A stretch of 64,000 nucleotides of DNA from an uncultured Clostridia bacterium (GTDB lineage: Bacteria; Bacillota; Clostridia; Oscillospirales; Acutalibacteraceae), in NCBI GenBank assembly GCA_947632335.1, contig CANROX010000002.1:32391-96390 (forward strand), given 5' to 3'. Within the stretch, counting starts at the first letter, position 1, and the number at the start of each line of letters is the position of its first letter. The position numbers and the translations under genes were made by a program. A model generated the notes under the pieces. It was not told the DNA's origin. It searched no databases and saw only the letters and a list, made by a program, of their open reading frames with translations. Below are positions 8,598 to 17,761 of this stretch, in pieces.

Positions 8598-9866
8598 TTA
8601 ATAATTGCTATTAAACCAAAGACTTGTATCTAATCCCTTCAGCATGGCATTTTCGCCATGCTCGTCATAGGCAACTACATTTTTTTGCAAATCATCTATG
8701 GCTTTTTTAAGTTCTTTTCTATTTCCTGCTATCAGATGCATTCTTGAAAAATTCTGTTGTGCTGTTCCGATTTTATCAATAACATCACCCGGAAAATGTT
8801 CCTGGGTAACATTAATGACATTTTTGTGCCTTTTGGCATATTCAATACCATCTATTCTGCCAATGGTGCAACCCTTAACAGAAAACGCCAAATTGCATCC
8901 ATAATGTCCGGAAAAGTTTGAATCGCATTTTTTGGATAAATCTTCACTTGACATCTGACCTGTTAGGGCAAAATTAACAAGGCACTCTAATAAGTCCAAT
9001 TTGCAAATTTTTTGTAACAATAAATATTCCTGCCCTCCGGTAATTCTCAGTGCCGGGTCATAAAACATAATCTTTTCGTTCTCAACAAATCCCTGAATAT
9101 GCATTAATCCGTTTTTAAATCCTATTTCGTTAAATATTTTAACCATTTTAGCATGGACAGTATCAAAATATAGTTTACTGAATTTTGAGGGATATACCAT
9201 TCCGGCAGTGATTGTGCCTACACCTTTTTGTTCTGAATTAACAAAACGGTCTGCAGTAAAGGAAACCGAAACTTTTCCATTTTGTATAATATATCCCATA
9301 AAGAAATCACTGCATGTTTTATATTTTTCGATTAATACAGTTTTAGACCTTGAATTATCCAAAGCCTTATTATATGCAACATCAAACTGATCCGGACCAT
9401 AGACAACAGACATACCCTTAGAACTATTATTATCTGTTGGTTTAATAAAAATTGGATAGGAATTAAAATTTTCCCCCTTGACTTCGTCATAGGTGAATTC
9501 TTCAATAACAGGCAAGGAGTGTTTCTTTAATAATTCTTTCAGTCCTTTTTTGCAGGCAAAAGCACCAACAATATCCTTATTAACATAGCAAAACTTATTA
9601 GCCCTTCTGCATACTTCTTCATATATGGGTACAAGGACATCTGCACATCCCGGCAGAACTCCATCAATTTTTTCAGTCTTTATTAAATTTAATAAACTTT
9701 CGACATCCATACAATCTATTTTGATGGGATGTGAAGAAAATGTTTTGGCAGGAGAATTTTCATATGGATCGGCTACATATGTTTCAACGCCCATCATCTC
9801 AGCTTTTTTTACTAAAAATATGGTTTCTGTGGTAGCACCTAAAATCAATAACTTCTTTCCGCTCAT
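8598..9866 (-). CDS. ATP-grasp ligase (carbamoyl-phosphate-synthase/PurK-like architecture)
   Basis: N-terminal pre-ATP-grasp LLILGATTETIFLVKKAEMMGVETYVADP; PIFIKPTDNNSSKGMSVV; FYDPALRITGGQEY. Confidence 0.75.
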   Translation of the reverse strand: MSGKKLLILGATTETIFLVKKAEMMGVETYVADPYENSPAKTFSSHPIKIDCMDVESLLNLIKTEKIDGVLPGCADVLVPIYEEVCRRANKFCYVNKDIVGAFACKKGLKELLKKHSLPVIEEFTYDEVKGENFNSYPIFIKPTDNNSSKGMSVVYGPDQFDVAYNKALDNSRSKTVLIEKYKTCSDFFMGYIIQNGKVSVSFTADRFVNSEQKGVGTITAGMVYPSKFSKLYFDTVHAKMVKIFNEIGFKNGLMHIQGFVENEKIMFYDPALRITGGQEYLLLQKICKLDLLECLVNFALTGQMSSEDLSKKCDSNFSGHYGCNLAFSVKGCTIGRIDGIEYAKRHKNVINVTQEHFPGDVIDKIGTAQQNFSRMHLIAGNRKELKKAIDDLQKNVVAYDEHGENAMLKGLDTSLWFNSNY

Positions 9867-10048
9867 AGTAACAAATAAAGGTCTCCTTTTGTAATGTTGA
9901 TAATCCCATTTTATACAGTATCATAGAGAAAATATAAACCGAGAGATTTTCAGATTCCATACTCAACTCATCCTAACATATACAACGAAATTTGTAAATA
10001 GCATAGGGAAAAATGTTGAATTTTTATGTAAAGTGTTTTTCTTTAGTA

Positions 10049-10077
10049 TTGTAATTTTATAGAAAAAAGGATATAAT
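10049..10077 (+). promoter_or_regulatory. Sigma-A-type promoter for the gene at 10124
   Basis: TTGTAA (10049-10054), 17 bp spacer, TATAAT (10072-10077). Confidence 0.6.
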
Positions 10078-10123
10078 GTATAATGTATATTACTATTTTA
10101 ATGGGAAAAGGAAGGTGTATGGA

Positions 10124-11218
10124 ATGAAGAAAAAATTCGTGGGGAAGTCTTTGGCAATAGTACTTGCCCTTTTTGTTATAGCAACTTCGGTAATAACTGC
10201 ATTTGCAGATACCGACCACCAATATTCTATTGATGAACTAAAGCTATCCGTTAAACTGCCAACATATATGGATGTAGTTACAAGAAATCTTTCAACCAAT
10301 GATGAGGTGTATAAACGCCACAGTAAAAGCGTTCTGAACTTTCAGGAGTACGGAATTTATTTGCAGGCATTTTCCCAGGACGGCAAGCAGATATTGACAA
10401 TCACTATGGACCAGGATGAAAACAGCAAGACGGTTGACAATTACAACACCCTTGATGACAGTCAGCTTGCCTCTATTAAGGAAAAGTTTTCTCAGGCGGA
10501 AAACTGCCAAAGCTGTTCTATGGATACATATAATGACATAATTTATTTTGATTCAATTATCAATACCCCAAGCGACGGCAACACCCTGTATGTTACAAAG
10601 GCGGATACCCTTGTAAACGGTATGTATATTCACTATACCCTCCAGTCCAACGACGGGGAAATTGATGAGGCCGACAAGGAATTTATGACAACGGTACTTA
10701 AAAATGTAAGGTATGAGTTGGAGTCAAAAAGTATTTTTGACAGAGATATTATGACCTTCATCTGGATTATAGGTACAGTACTGGTTGTGATTATAATTTC
10801 AATAATTATCTATAATATAATAAGGAAGAAAAAGCGTCAGAGCAGGCTTGATATTATTGACGACCGTATGTATAGAAATGACAGAAAGGACCGTCAGCAG
10901 GCTGAAAACGCAAGGAAAAACAGGAATACCGCTACAGGTGCAGAAAGACCCGACGCATTTTTTGACGGAGTTGACGGAATAGCCTCGTCGGAAGATATTG
11001 ATGAAATCGAAAAGGCTTTGATTAACGAGGCTCATCAGCAGGTAAGCGAATATGCTGATAAATATTCCACCCAGGACGCCTATGACGAAACTGAGGAATA
11101 CGGCAAAGAAAAAGCGGAATACTCCGAATTTTTAGGGGAGGACAGAAATTCTGTCCGAGAGAGAAGAAAGAAGAGGGTTTCTGACAGGAAGAACTCAAGG
11201 AGAGGAAGAAAATTTTAA
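10124..11218 (+). CDS. Membrane protein of unknown function: signal peptide, extracellular domain, TM helix, highly charged cytoplasmic tail
   Basis: MKKKFVGKSLAIVLALFVIATSVITAFA...; TM MTFIWIIGTVLVVIIISIIIYNIIRKKK; ATG at 10124 preferred over 10076. Confidence 0.7.
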   Translation: MKKKFVGKSLAIVLALFVIATSVITAFADTDHQYSIDELKLSVKLPTYMDVVTRNLSTNDEVYKRHSKSVLNFQEYGIYLQAFSQDGKQILTITMDQDENSKTVDNYNTLDDSQLASIKEKFSQAENCQSCSMDTYNDIIYFDSIINTPSDGNTLYVTKADTLVNGMYIHYTLQSNDGEIDEADKEFMTTVLKNVRYELESKSIFDRDIMTFIWIIGTVLVVIIISIIIYNIIRKKKRQSRLDIIDDRMYRNDRKDRQQAENARKNRNTATGAERPDAFFDGVDGIASSEDIDEIEKALINEAHQQVSEYADKYSTQDAYDETEEYGKEKAEYSEFLGEDRNSVRERRKKRVSDRKNSRRGRKF

Positions 11219-11236
11219 AATTTAATATATTTAAGG

Positions 11237-12520
11237 GTGATTGTTATTAATTCCAAATTGATTATCAGAAATGTTCGGGTAATTTCCCCGGAGAACAACA
11301 GGGACGAGATTGCGGACATATATGTGAAAAACGGCAAATTTTCCGAGGCATTTAAGAAAGACGAGGTTACAAAAGTTATTGACGGTACAGACCTTGTTGC
11401 CTTTCCCGGACTTGTAGATTTACATGTTCATCTCCGTGACCCGGGTCAGACAGAAAAAGAGGATATTATTACAGGAACAAATGCAGCGGCATCAGGCGGA
11501 GTAACCAGTCTGCTCTGTATGCCAAACACCGACCCGACCGTTGATAATGCAGGCGTCATCAGCTATATTAAAGAAAAATCCAGTGACTGTAAAGCCAGGG
11601 TATATATTGCGGCGTCAATTACAAAGGGACTAAAGGGCAAGGAGGCAACAGACCTTGTGACCCTCAGAAAGGCAGGAGCAATCGGACTTTCCGACGACGG
11701 CAGGCCGGTGCTTGACCCGGAAATTATGGCAAATGCTATGAAAACAGCCCCAACCCTTGGTATGACGGTGGTGGCCCACTGCGAGGATTTAAGCCTTGCA
11801 GAGGGAGGAAAAATTAATCAGGGCAAAATGTCGGAAAAACTGGGCGTTAAGGGTATTCCAAACGCTGCCGAGGACAACGGTACAAAAAGGGAAATTCTTA
11901 TTGCGGAACAGAATAATGTGCCTGTCCACATTTGTCATGTAAGTACAAAGACTTCTGTAGAAATGATTAGACAGGCAAAGACAAGGGGAGTAAAGGTGAC
12001 GGCGGAAACTGCACCCCATTACTTTACACTTACAGAGGATATTCTTGAAAAAAGGGACGCAGATTACAGAATGAATCCTCCCCTTAGAACAGAGGAGGAC
12101 AGACTGGCAGTCCTTGAAGGCCTTGCAGACGGCACCTTGGACTGTATTGCAACGGACCATGCACCTCACACAGAGGAAGATAAAAAGGATTTTGTAAATG
12201 CTCCCAACGGCTCAATCGGAATGGAAACTTCACTTGCCGTAACCCTTACGATGCTTTATCATAGGGGAAACTTTTCCCTTACAGATATTGCAAGGCTTAT
12301 GAGTCTTAACCCTGCAAATATTTTAAAAATTAACGCAGGGGCAATTAAGGTAGGTGCAGATGCAGATATTGCCCTTGTAGATATTAACAGGGAATGGACA
12401 GTGGACAGGGATAAGCTCCACGGTAAAAGCAAAAATACACCTTTTAAGGGTATGAGCCTTAAAGGCAAGGTTGTAAAAACCTTTTTGGGAGGCAGGCTTG
12501 TCTTTGAGGACAGTGAATAA
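11237..12520 (+). CDS. pyrC: Dihydroorotase
   Basis: GLVDLHVHLRDPGQTEKEDI, ATDHAPH; GTG start. Confidence 0.95.
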   Translation: MIVINSKLIIRNVRVISPENNRDEIADIYVKNGKFSEAFKKDEVTKVIDGTDLVAFPGLVDLHVHLRDPGQTEKEDIITGTNAAASGGVTSLLCMPNTDPTVDNAGVISYIKEKSSDCKARVYIAASITKGLKGKEATDLVTLRKAGAIGLSDDGRPVLDPEIMANAMKTAPTLGMTVVAHCEDLSLAEGGKINQGKMSEKLGVKGIPNAAEDNGTKREILIAEQNNVPVHICHVSTKTSVEMIRQAKTRGVKVTAETAPHYFTLTEDILEKRDADYRMNPPLRTEEDRLAVLEGLADGTLDCIATDHAPHTEEDKKDFVNAPNGSIGMETSLAVTLTMLYHRGNFSLTDIARLMSLNPANILKINAGAIKVGADADIALVDINREWTVDRDKLHGKSKNTPFKGMSLKGKVVKTFLGGRLVFEDSE

Positions 12521-12546
12521 TAATATGCGGAAAAAAGGAGAAAAAT

Positions 12547-13215
12547 ATGGGTAACAGGGAACTAAGCTACAAAGAGGAATTTATTAAATTTATGGTAGAG
12601 GGGGGTATTCTCCGCTTTGGAGAGTTTACCTTGAAAAGCGGAAGAATTTCGCCCTATTTTATAAATACAGGCAACTATAAAACCGGCTCCCAAATAAGCA
12701 AGCTGGGAGAGTTTTACGCCGAATGTATTATGGATAACGGTATAAAAGGAGATGCTGTGTTTGGCCCTGCCTATAAGGGTATTCCCCTTGCAATAGCCAC
12801 AAGCACCACCCTCTATACCAAATTCGGTGTGGATATTAACTACTGCTTTGACAGAAAGGAAGTTAAGGACCACGGCGAGGGCGGTATGATTATAGGCTAT
12901 CAGTTTGGTTCGGAGGACACCCTTATATTTGTGGATGATGTTATTACTTCCGGAAAAGCCCTTAGGGAATCAATGGAAAAAATTAAGGGTATTTGCAGCG
13001 CCAAGGTTAAGGATATGGTTATATCCGTGGACCGAATGGAAATCGGCAAGGGCGGCGAAAAGTCTGCCGTACAGGAGGTTGAAGAGGAGTTTGGAATAAA
13101 GGTACACTCAGTTGTAACAATGGACGACATTATCTCTGCCATTGAAAAGGGTGTTGTTGAGGGAAGAGAACACCTGGGGGCTATGAAAGAATACAGAGAA
13201 AAATATGGTGTTTAA
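12547..13215 (+). CDS. pyrE: Orotate phosphoribosyltransferase
   Basis: FTLKSGRISPYFINTG, FGPAYKGIPLA, LIFVDDVITSGKA PRPP motif. Confidence 0.95.
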   Translation: MGNRELSYKEEFIKFMVEGGILRFGEFTLKSGRISPYFINTGNYKTGSQISKLGEFYAECIMDNGIKGDAVFGPAYKGIPLAIATSTTLYTKFGVDINYCFDRKEVKDHGEGGMIIGYQFGSEDTLIFVDDVITSGKALRESMEKIKGICSAKVKDMVISVDRMEIGKGGEKSAVQEVEEEFGIKVHSVVTMDDIISAIEKGVVEGREHLGAMKEYREKYGV

Positions 13216-13230
13216 TAAAGGAGAATAAAT

Positions 13231-14166
13231 ATGTCATTTGATAGATTAATTGAAAAAATTGTAGAAAAGCAAAATCCTACCGTTGCAGGTCTTGACCCCA
13301 AAATGGCATACATTCCTGCATATATTAAGGAGGACTCTTTCTCAAAGTACGGTAAAACCTTAGAGGGTGCCTCAGACGCAATCCTCACATACAACAAGGG
13401 TCTTATTGACAGGCTGTATGACATTGTTCCTGCAATAAAACCCCAGGCTGCCTACTATGAAATGTACGGCTGGCAGGGCGTAAGGGTTTTGGCGGAAACA
13501 ATTTCATACGCCCAGAGCAAGGGTATGTTTGTTATTACAGACGGCAAGAGAAACGATATTGGCACAACAATGGAGGCATATGCTACTGCACATTTGGGCG
13601 AAACAGATATTGACGGAGAAATTAAGGAGCCATTCGGTTCTGACGCCCTAACAGTAAACGGATATTTGGGTACAGACGGCATTAAACCTCTTTTTAGTGT
13701 GTGTAAAGATAAAGACAAGGGTATATTCGTACTGGTGAAAACCTCAAACCCCTCCTCGGGAGAACTCCAGAATTTAGAGCTTGAGGGCGGTCAAACAGTA
13801 TATCAGAAAATGGGTACAATGTGCGAAGAATGGGGAGAGGAAATTCCCGGAAAGTACGGCTACAGCGGTGTAGGCGCCGTTGTGGGTGCAACATATCCCG
13901 AAATGCTTACAGAGCTTAGACATTCCCTTTCTAAAACCTTTTTCCTTGTGCCGGGATATGGCGCCCAGGGAGGCGGTGCCAATGATTGCCGGGGCGCATT
14001 TGACCAAAACGGCATAGGCGCAGTAGTAAACTCCTCAAGGGGAATTATGTGCGCATGGCAGAAAGAGAAAGGCCTTGACCAAAGGGATTATGCAGAGGCT
14101 GCAAGGAGAGAGGCTATTAGAATGAGAGATGATTTAAGGTCGGTTATAGGTGAAATGCACCTTTGA
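13231..14166 (+). CDS. pyrF: Orotidine 5'-phosphate decarboxylase (type 2)
   Basis: TVAGLDPKMAYIP, DGKRNDIGTT, VPGYGAQGG. Confidence 0.95.
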   Translation: MSFDRLIEKIVEKQNPTVAGLDPKMAYIPAYIKEDSFSKYGKTLEGASDAILTYNKGLIDRLYDIVPAIKPQAAYYEMYGWQGVRVLAETISYAQSKGMFVITDGKRNDIGTTMEAYATAHLGETDIDGEIKEPFGSDALTVNGYLGTDGIKPLFSVCKDKDKGIFVLVKTSNPSSGELQNLELEGGQTVYQKMGTMCEEWGEEIPGKYGYSGVGAVVGATYPEMLTELRHSLSKTFFLVPGYGAQGGGANDCRGAFDQNGIGAVVNSSRGIMCAWQKEKGLDQRDYAEAARREAIRMRDDLRSVIGEMHL

Positions 14167-14194
14167 TAACTAATATAAGTTAGCTTTTTCCGTA

Positions 14195-14223
14195 TTGACT
14201 TTAATTTATTAAAGTACTATAAT
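14195..14223 (+). promoter_or_regulatory. Sigma-A-type promoter for serC-serA
   Basis: TTGACT (14195-14200), 17 bp spacer, TATAAT (14218-14223). Confidence 0.75.
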
Positions 14224-14273
14224 TTATGTATATAGCCTTAAAGGCACAGATTTATGATAAGGAGATAATAAAA

Positions 14274-15359
14274 ATGTCCAGAGTATATAACTTTTCAGCA
14301 GGCCCGTCAATGCTGCCTGAATCAGTATTAAAGAAAGCAGCAGCAGAAATGCTGGATTATCAGGGATGCGGACAGTCTGTAATGGAAATGTCCCACAGGA
14401 GCAAGCAGTTTGATAATATTATTAAGGACTGCGAAAAATTAATGAGAGAGGTTATGAACATTCCCGACAATTATAAGGTTCTTTTCCTTCAGGGCGGATG
14501 TTCTTCACAGTTTACAATGGTTCCCATGAACCTTATGACAAAGAACGGCAAGGCTGACTATGTGATTACAGGTCAGTGGGCAAAGAAAGCCTATAAGGAA
14601 GCTGCAAGATACGGAGAAGTTAATGTTGTTGCGTCCTCCGAGGATAAGACTTTTTCCTATATACCAAAGCTGAACAAGGAAACTTTTTCTAAGGACGCAG
14701 ACTATTTCTATATCTGTATGAACAACACAATCTACGGTACAGTTTATCATGAACTTCCCGATACAGGAGATGTTCCCCTTGTTGCGGATATTTCCTCATG
14801 TATTATGAGCGAGCCTATTGATGTAAGCAAGTTTGGCTGTCTTATTGCAGGGGCTCAGAAGAACCTTGCACCTGCCGGCCTTACAATAGTTATTATTCGT
14901 GAGGACCTTATCGGCAACGCCATGGATATTACCCCAACAATGTTTAACTATAAGACACATTCAGAGGCAGGCTCAATGTTTAACACACCTCCCTGCTACA
15001 CAATTTATATTGCAAAGCTGGTTCTTGAATGGATTAAGAACGACATTGGCGGTCTTGAAAAAATGAAGGAGTTAAACGAAAAGAAAGCAAAGCTCCTTTA
15101 CGATTTCCTTGACAGTTCAAAGATGTTTAAGGGTACGGTTGTTCCTGAGGACAGAAGTCTTATGAATGTTCCTTTTGTAACAGGCGACAAGGACCTTGAC
15201 GCTAAGTTTGTTTCCGCCGCTACAGAGGCAGGCTTTGTAAACATTAAGGGTCACCGTACAGTAGGCGGTATGAGAGCCTCTATTTACAACGCAATGCCAT
15301 ATGAGGGTGTTGAGGCGCTTGTTAAGTTTATGAAGAAGTTTGAAGAAGAAAACGCTTGA
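14274..15359 (+). CDS. serC: Phosphoserine aminotransferase
   Basis: MSRVYNFSAGPSMLPESVL; AGAQKNLAPAG PLP lysine motif; ATG at 14274. Confidence 0.96.
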   Translation: MSRVYNFSAGPSMLPESVLKKAAAEMLDYQGCGQSVMEMSHRSKQFDNIIKDCEKLMREVMNIPDNYKVLFLQGGCSSQFTMVPMNLMTKNGKADYVITGQWAKKAYKEAARYGEVNVVASSEDKTFSYIPKLNKETFSKDADYFYICMNNTIYGTVYHELPDTGDVPLVADISSCIMSEPIDVSKFGCLIAGAQKNLAPAGLTIVIIREDLIGNAMDITPTMFNYKTHSEAGSMFNTPPCYTIYIAKLVLEWIKNDIGGLEKMKELNEKKAKLLYDFLDSSKMFKGTVVPEDRSLMNVPFVTGDKDLDAKFVSAATEAGFVNIKGHRTVGGMRASIYNAMPYEGVEALVKFMKKFEEENA

Positions 15360-15393
15360 TTTTTCAAGTTTACATATTAGGAGATAGATTACA

Positions 15394-16512
15394 ATGTATA
15401 ATGTACTTACTTTAAATAAAATCGCTAAGTGCGGTACAGACAGATTTGGGGCAGATTACAATGTATCCGATGATGTAAAAAACCCTGACGCTGTTCTGGT
15501 TCGTTCCGCATCTATGCACGATATGGATATGCCGGAAAATCTGCTTGCAATCGGCAGAGCAGGAGCAGGCGTAAACAATATTCCTATTGCAGACTGCGCC
15601 TCAAAGGGTATTGCTGTGTTTAATTCCCCGGGGGCAAATGCAAACGCCGTTAAGGAGCTTGTTATTGCAGGACTTTTTATGTCGTCAAGAAAGATTGTTG
15701 ACGGTATTGCCTGGGCTAAAACCTTAAAGGGCAACGGCGACCAGGTAGGCAAAATGGTGGAAAAGGGAAAATCCAACTTTGCCGGTCCCGAAATTATGGG
15801 CAAGACCCTTGGCGTTATAGGACTTGGCGCTATCGGCATTAAGGTTGCAAATGCGGCGGCGTCTTTAGGTATGAAGGTTGTGGGCTGTGACCCGTTCCTC
15901 AGCGACGCAAACAGGTCAAAACTCAACGACTGCAAGGTTGTTGAAACCAATGATGAGGTTTATGCTTTGGCTGACTATATTACAGTTCACGCACCCCTCA
16001 ACGACAGTACCCGCGGTATGATTAACAGTGAAACAATAGGTAAGATGAAAGACGGCGTACGCATTTTAAACTACAGCCGTGACGGTCTTGTGGTTTCGGC
16101 AGACATTCTTTCAGGTTTAAAGAGCGGTAAAATCAGTACATATGTAACCGACTTTGCTACAGATGATATTCTGGGCGAAGAGGGTGTTATTGCTCTGCCT
16201 CACCTGGGTGCCTCAACTCCCGAAAGCGAGGACAACTGCGCTGTTATGGCTGCTGATGAAATTAAAGATTATATTGAGAACGGCAATATTGTAAATTCTG
16301 TAAATCTGCCCTGCCTTTCCAAGGAGAGAACAGGCGGTATGAGAGTTTGCATTATTGCAAGGGCAGACGCTGACATTGACGCCTTAACAAAGGCCTGCGG
16401 AAGCAACGACTATGTATCCGCAGTAAGAGGCGACTACAGCTATACTATTATTGACAACGCTGTATCATCAGATGTTAAATGCGACTGCATAATTCGGGTT
16501 AGAAGTCTGTAA
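15394..16512 (+). CDS. serA: D-3-phosphoglycerate dehydrogenase
   Basis: NAD-binding LGVIGLGAIGIKVANAA; GRAGAGVNNI; LPHLGASTPESEDNCA. Confidence 0.92.
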   Translation: MYNVLTLNKIAKCGTDRFGADYNVSDDVKNPDAVLVRSASMHDMDMPENLLAIGRAGAGVNNIPIADCASKGIAVFNSPGANANAVKELVIAGLFMSSRKIVDGIAWAKTLKGNGDQVGKMVEKGKSNFAGPEIMGKTLGVIGLGAIGIKVANAAASLGMKVVGCDPFLSDANRSKLNDCKVVETNDEVYALADYITVHAPLNDSTRGMINSETIGKMKDGVRILNYSRDGLVVSADILSGLKSGKISTYVTDFATDDILGEEGVIALPHLGASTPESEDNCAVMAADEIKDYIENGNIVNSVNLPCLSKERTGGMRVCIIARADADIDALTKACGSNDYVSAVRGDYSYTIIDNAVSSDVKCDCIIRVRSL

Positions 16513-16523
16513 ATATGTAATTG

Positions 16524-16556
16524 AAAGTCCCCTTGGCACAGCTTTTAGGGGACTTT
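16524..16556 (+). terminator. Terminator after serA
   Basis: AAAGTCCCCT...AGGGGACTTT inverted repeat. Confidence 0.6.
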
Positions 16557-16590
16557 AAAATATTATTAAAAATATTAAAAGGAGGGCAAT

Positions 16591-17724
16591 ATGAAAAAAA
16601 TAATTTCAATTGCACTGGCACTGATTTTACTGGTATCAGTAGGCACAGTGGCAGTGACAACTGCCAGTGCTGATACTACGGCAACAGTCAACGGCAAAAG
16701 TGCAAATTTAGGGGACAGGGTTACATTTGATTTGTATTTTAAGTGTGACCAAAAGCTGGAGGATTTCCAGGGTTACATTACCTATGATTCTTCAGTTCTT
16801 GAACTTGTGGGCTTTGATATGCCAAATGTTACTATTGGGGGAATGTATAACACAACCTACGCAGGGTTTGTTTACCATTCCGGTTCTTCATATAACCAAC
16901 CCTATGACTTTACAACTGAAAAGCTGTTTTTACAGGCAACATTTACAGTTGTTAAGGCAGGCACAACCAGTATTGCGTCAGTTTGGGAGGATGGCCACGA
17001 CATTAATTCCGTTCCTATTGTAAATGGAGAACAGGGAACGCTTACAGGCAGTGCAAGCGAAAGAATGGAAGTAACGGTTTCTATTCCTCCAAGCTCATCA
17101 GAGAAGCCTAATCCCACAAACTCAAAACCAACAAATTCAAAGCCTACACTTACTCCCGACCCTACTTCGCCTACTGGAAGTCCGTCAGTTGTAAAGGTAA
17201 GCTCAGTTACTCTTAACGCTAAAACCAAAACCTTGAATGTTGGAAAGTCCTTTACATTAAAGGCAAGCTGCAAACCTTCAAACGCCTCAAACAAGTCAGT
17301 TTCATGGTCAACAACAAACAAGAGGATTGCAGTTGTAAACCGTTACGGCAAAGTTACTGCAAAATCCAAGGGTACTGCCTATGTAAAGGCTACAGCCAGG
17401 GACGGCAGCAAAAAGTATGCAAGATGTAAGATTACAGTTAAACAGCCTGTAACAAAGATTAAGCTTTCCGTTAATAAGAAGGTTATCAAGGTAAAGAAGA
17501 AATTTAAAATTAAGGCTACAGTAAGCCCTGCAAAGGCCAATGTTAAGACGGTTAAGTGGACAGTAAACAAAAAGAAGATTGTTAAACTCTCAAAGACTAA
17601 GTCAGCTTCCGGCAAGAACATTAAGGTTACAGCAAAGAAGAGGGGTAAGGTCACCCTAAAGGCAACGGCCATGGACGGCAGTAAGAGAAGTGCCTCCTGT
17701 AAGATTACCGTTAAAAAGAAATAA
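16591..17724 (+). CDS. Secreted protein with cohesin-like domain and two Big_2 (bacterial Ig-like) repeats
   Basis: Signal peptide; NLGDRVTFDLYFKCDQKLEDFQGYITYDSSVLELVGF...; Pro/Ser/Thr linker; VSWSTTNKRIAVVNRYGKVTAKSKGTAYVKATARDGSKKYARCKITVK and a second repeat. Confidence 0.7.
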   Translation: MKKIISIALALILLVSVGTVAVTTASADTTATVNGKSANLGDRVTFDLYFKCDQKLEDFQGYITYDSSVLELVGFDMPNVTIGGMYNTTYAGFVYHSGSSYNQPYDFTTEKLFLQATFTVVKAGTTSIASVWEDGHDINSVPIVNGEQGTLTGSASERMEVTVSIPPSSSEKPNPTNSKPTNSKPTLTPDPTSPTGSPSVVKVSSVTLNAKTKTLNVGKSFTLKASCKPSNASNKSVSWSTTNKRIAVVNRYGKVTAKSKGTAYVKATARDGSKKYARCKITVKQPVTKIKLSVNKKVIKVKKKFKIKATVSPAKANVKTVKWTVNKKKIVKLSKTKSASGKNIKVTAKKRGKVTLKATAMDGSKRSASCKITVKKK

Positions 17725-17731
17725 AACTTTA

Positions 17732-17757
17732 AACCTCCACTGGTTTCAGTGGAGGTT
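17732..17757. terminator. Bidirectional terminator
   Basis: AACCTCCACTG-gttt-CAGTGGAGGTT. Confidence 0.7.
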
Positions 17758-17761
17758 TTCA

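Noticed and set aside
5019-9894. Plus-strand ORFs (e.g. 7981-8304, 5093-5446, 9625-9894) opposite the ATP-grasp operon
   Set aside because: They lie antisense to genes with clear enzyme motifs and show no recognisable domains.
15456-15950. 164-aa minus-strand ORF inside serA
   Set aside because: Antisense to a conserved dehydrogenase with no plausible domain.
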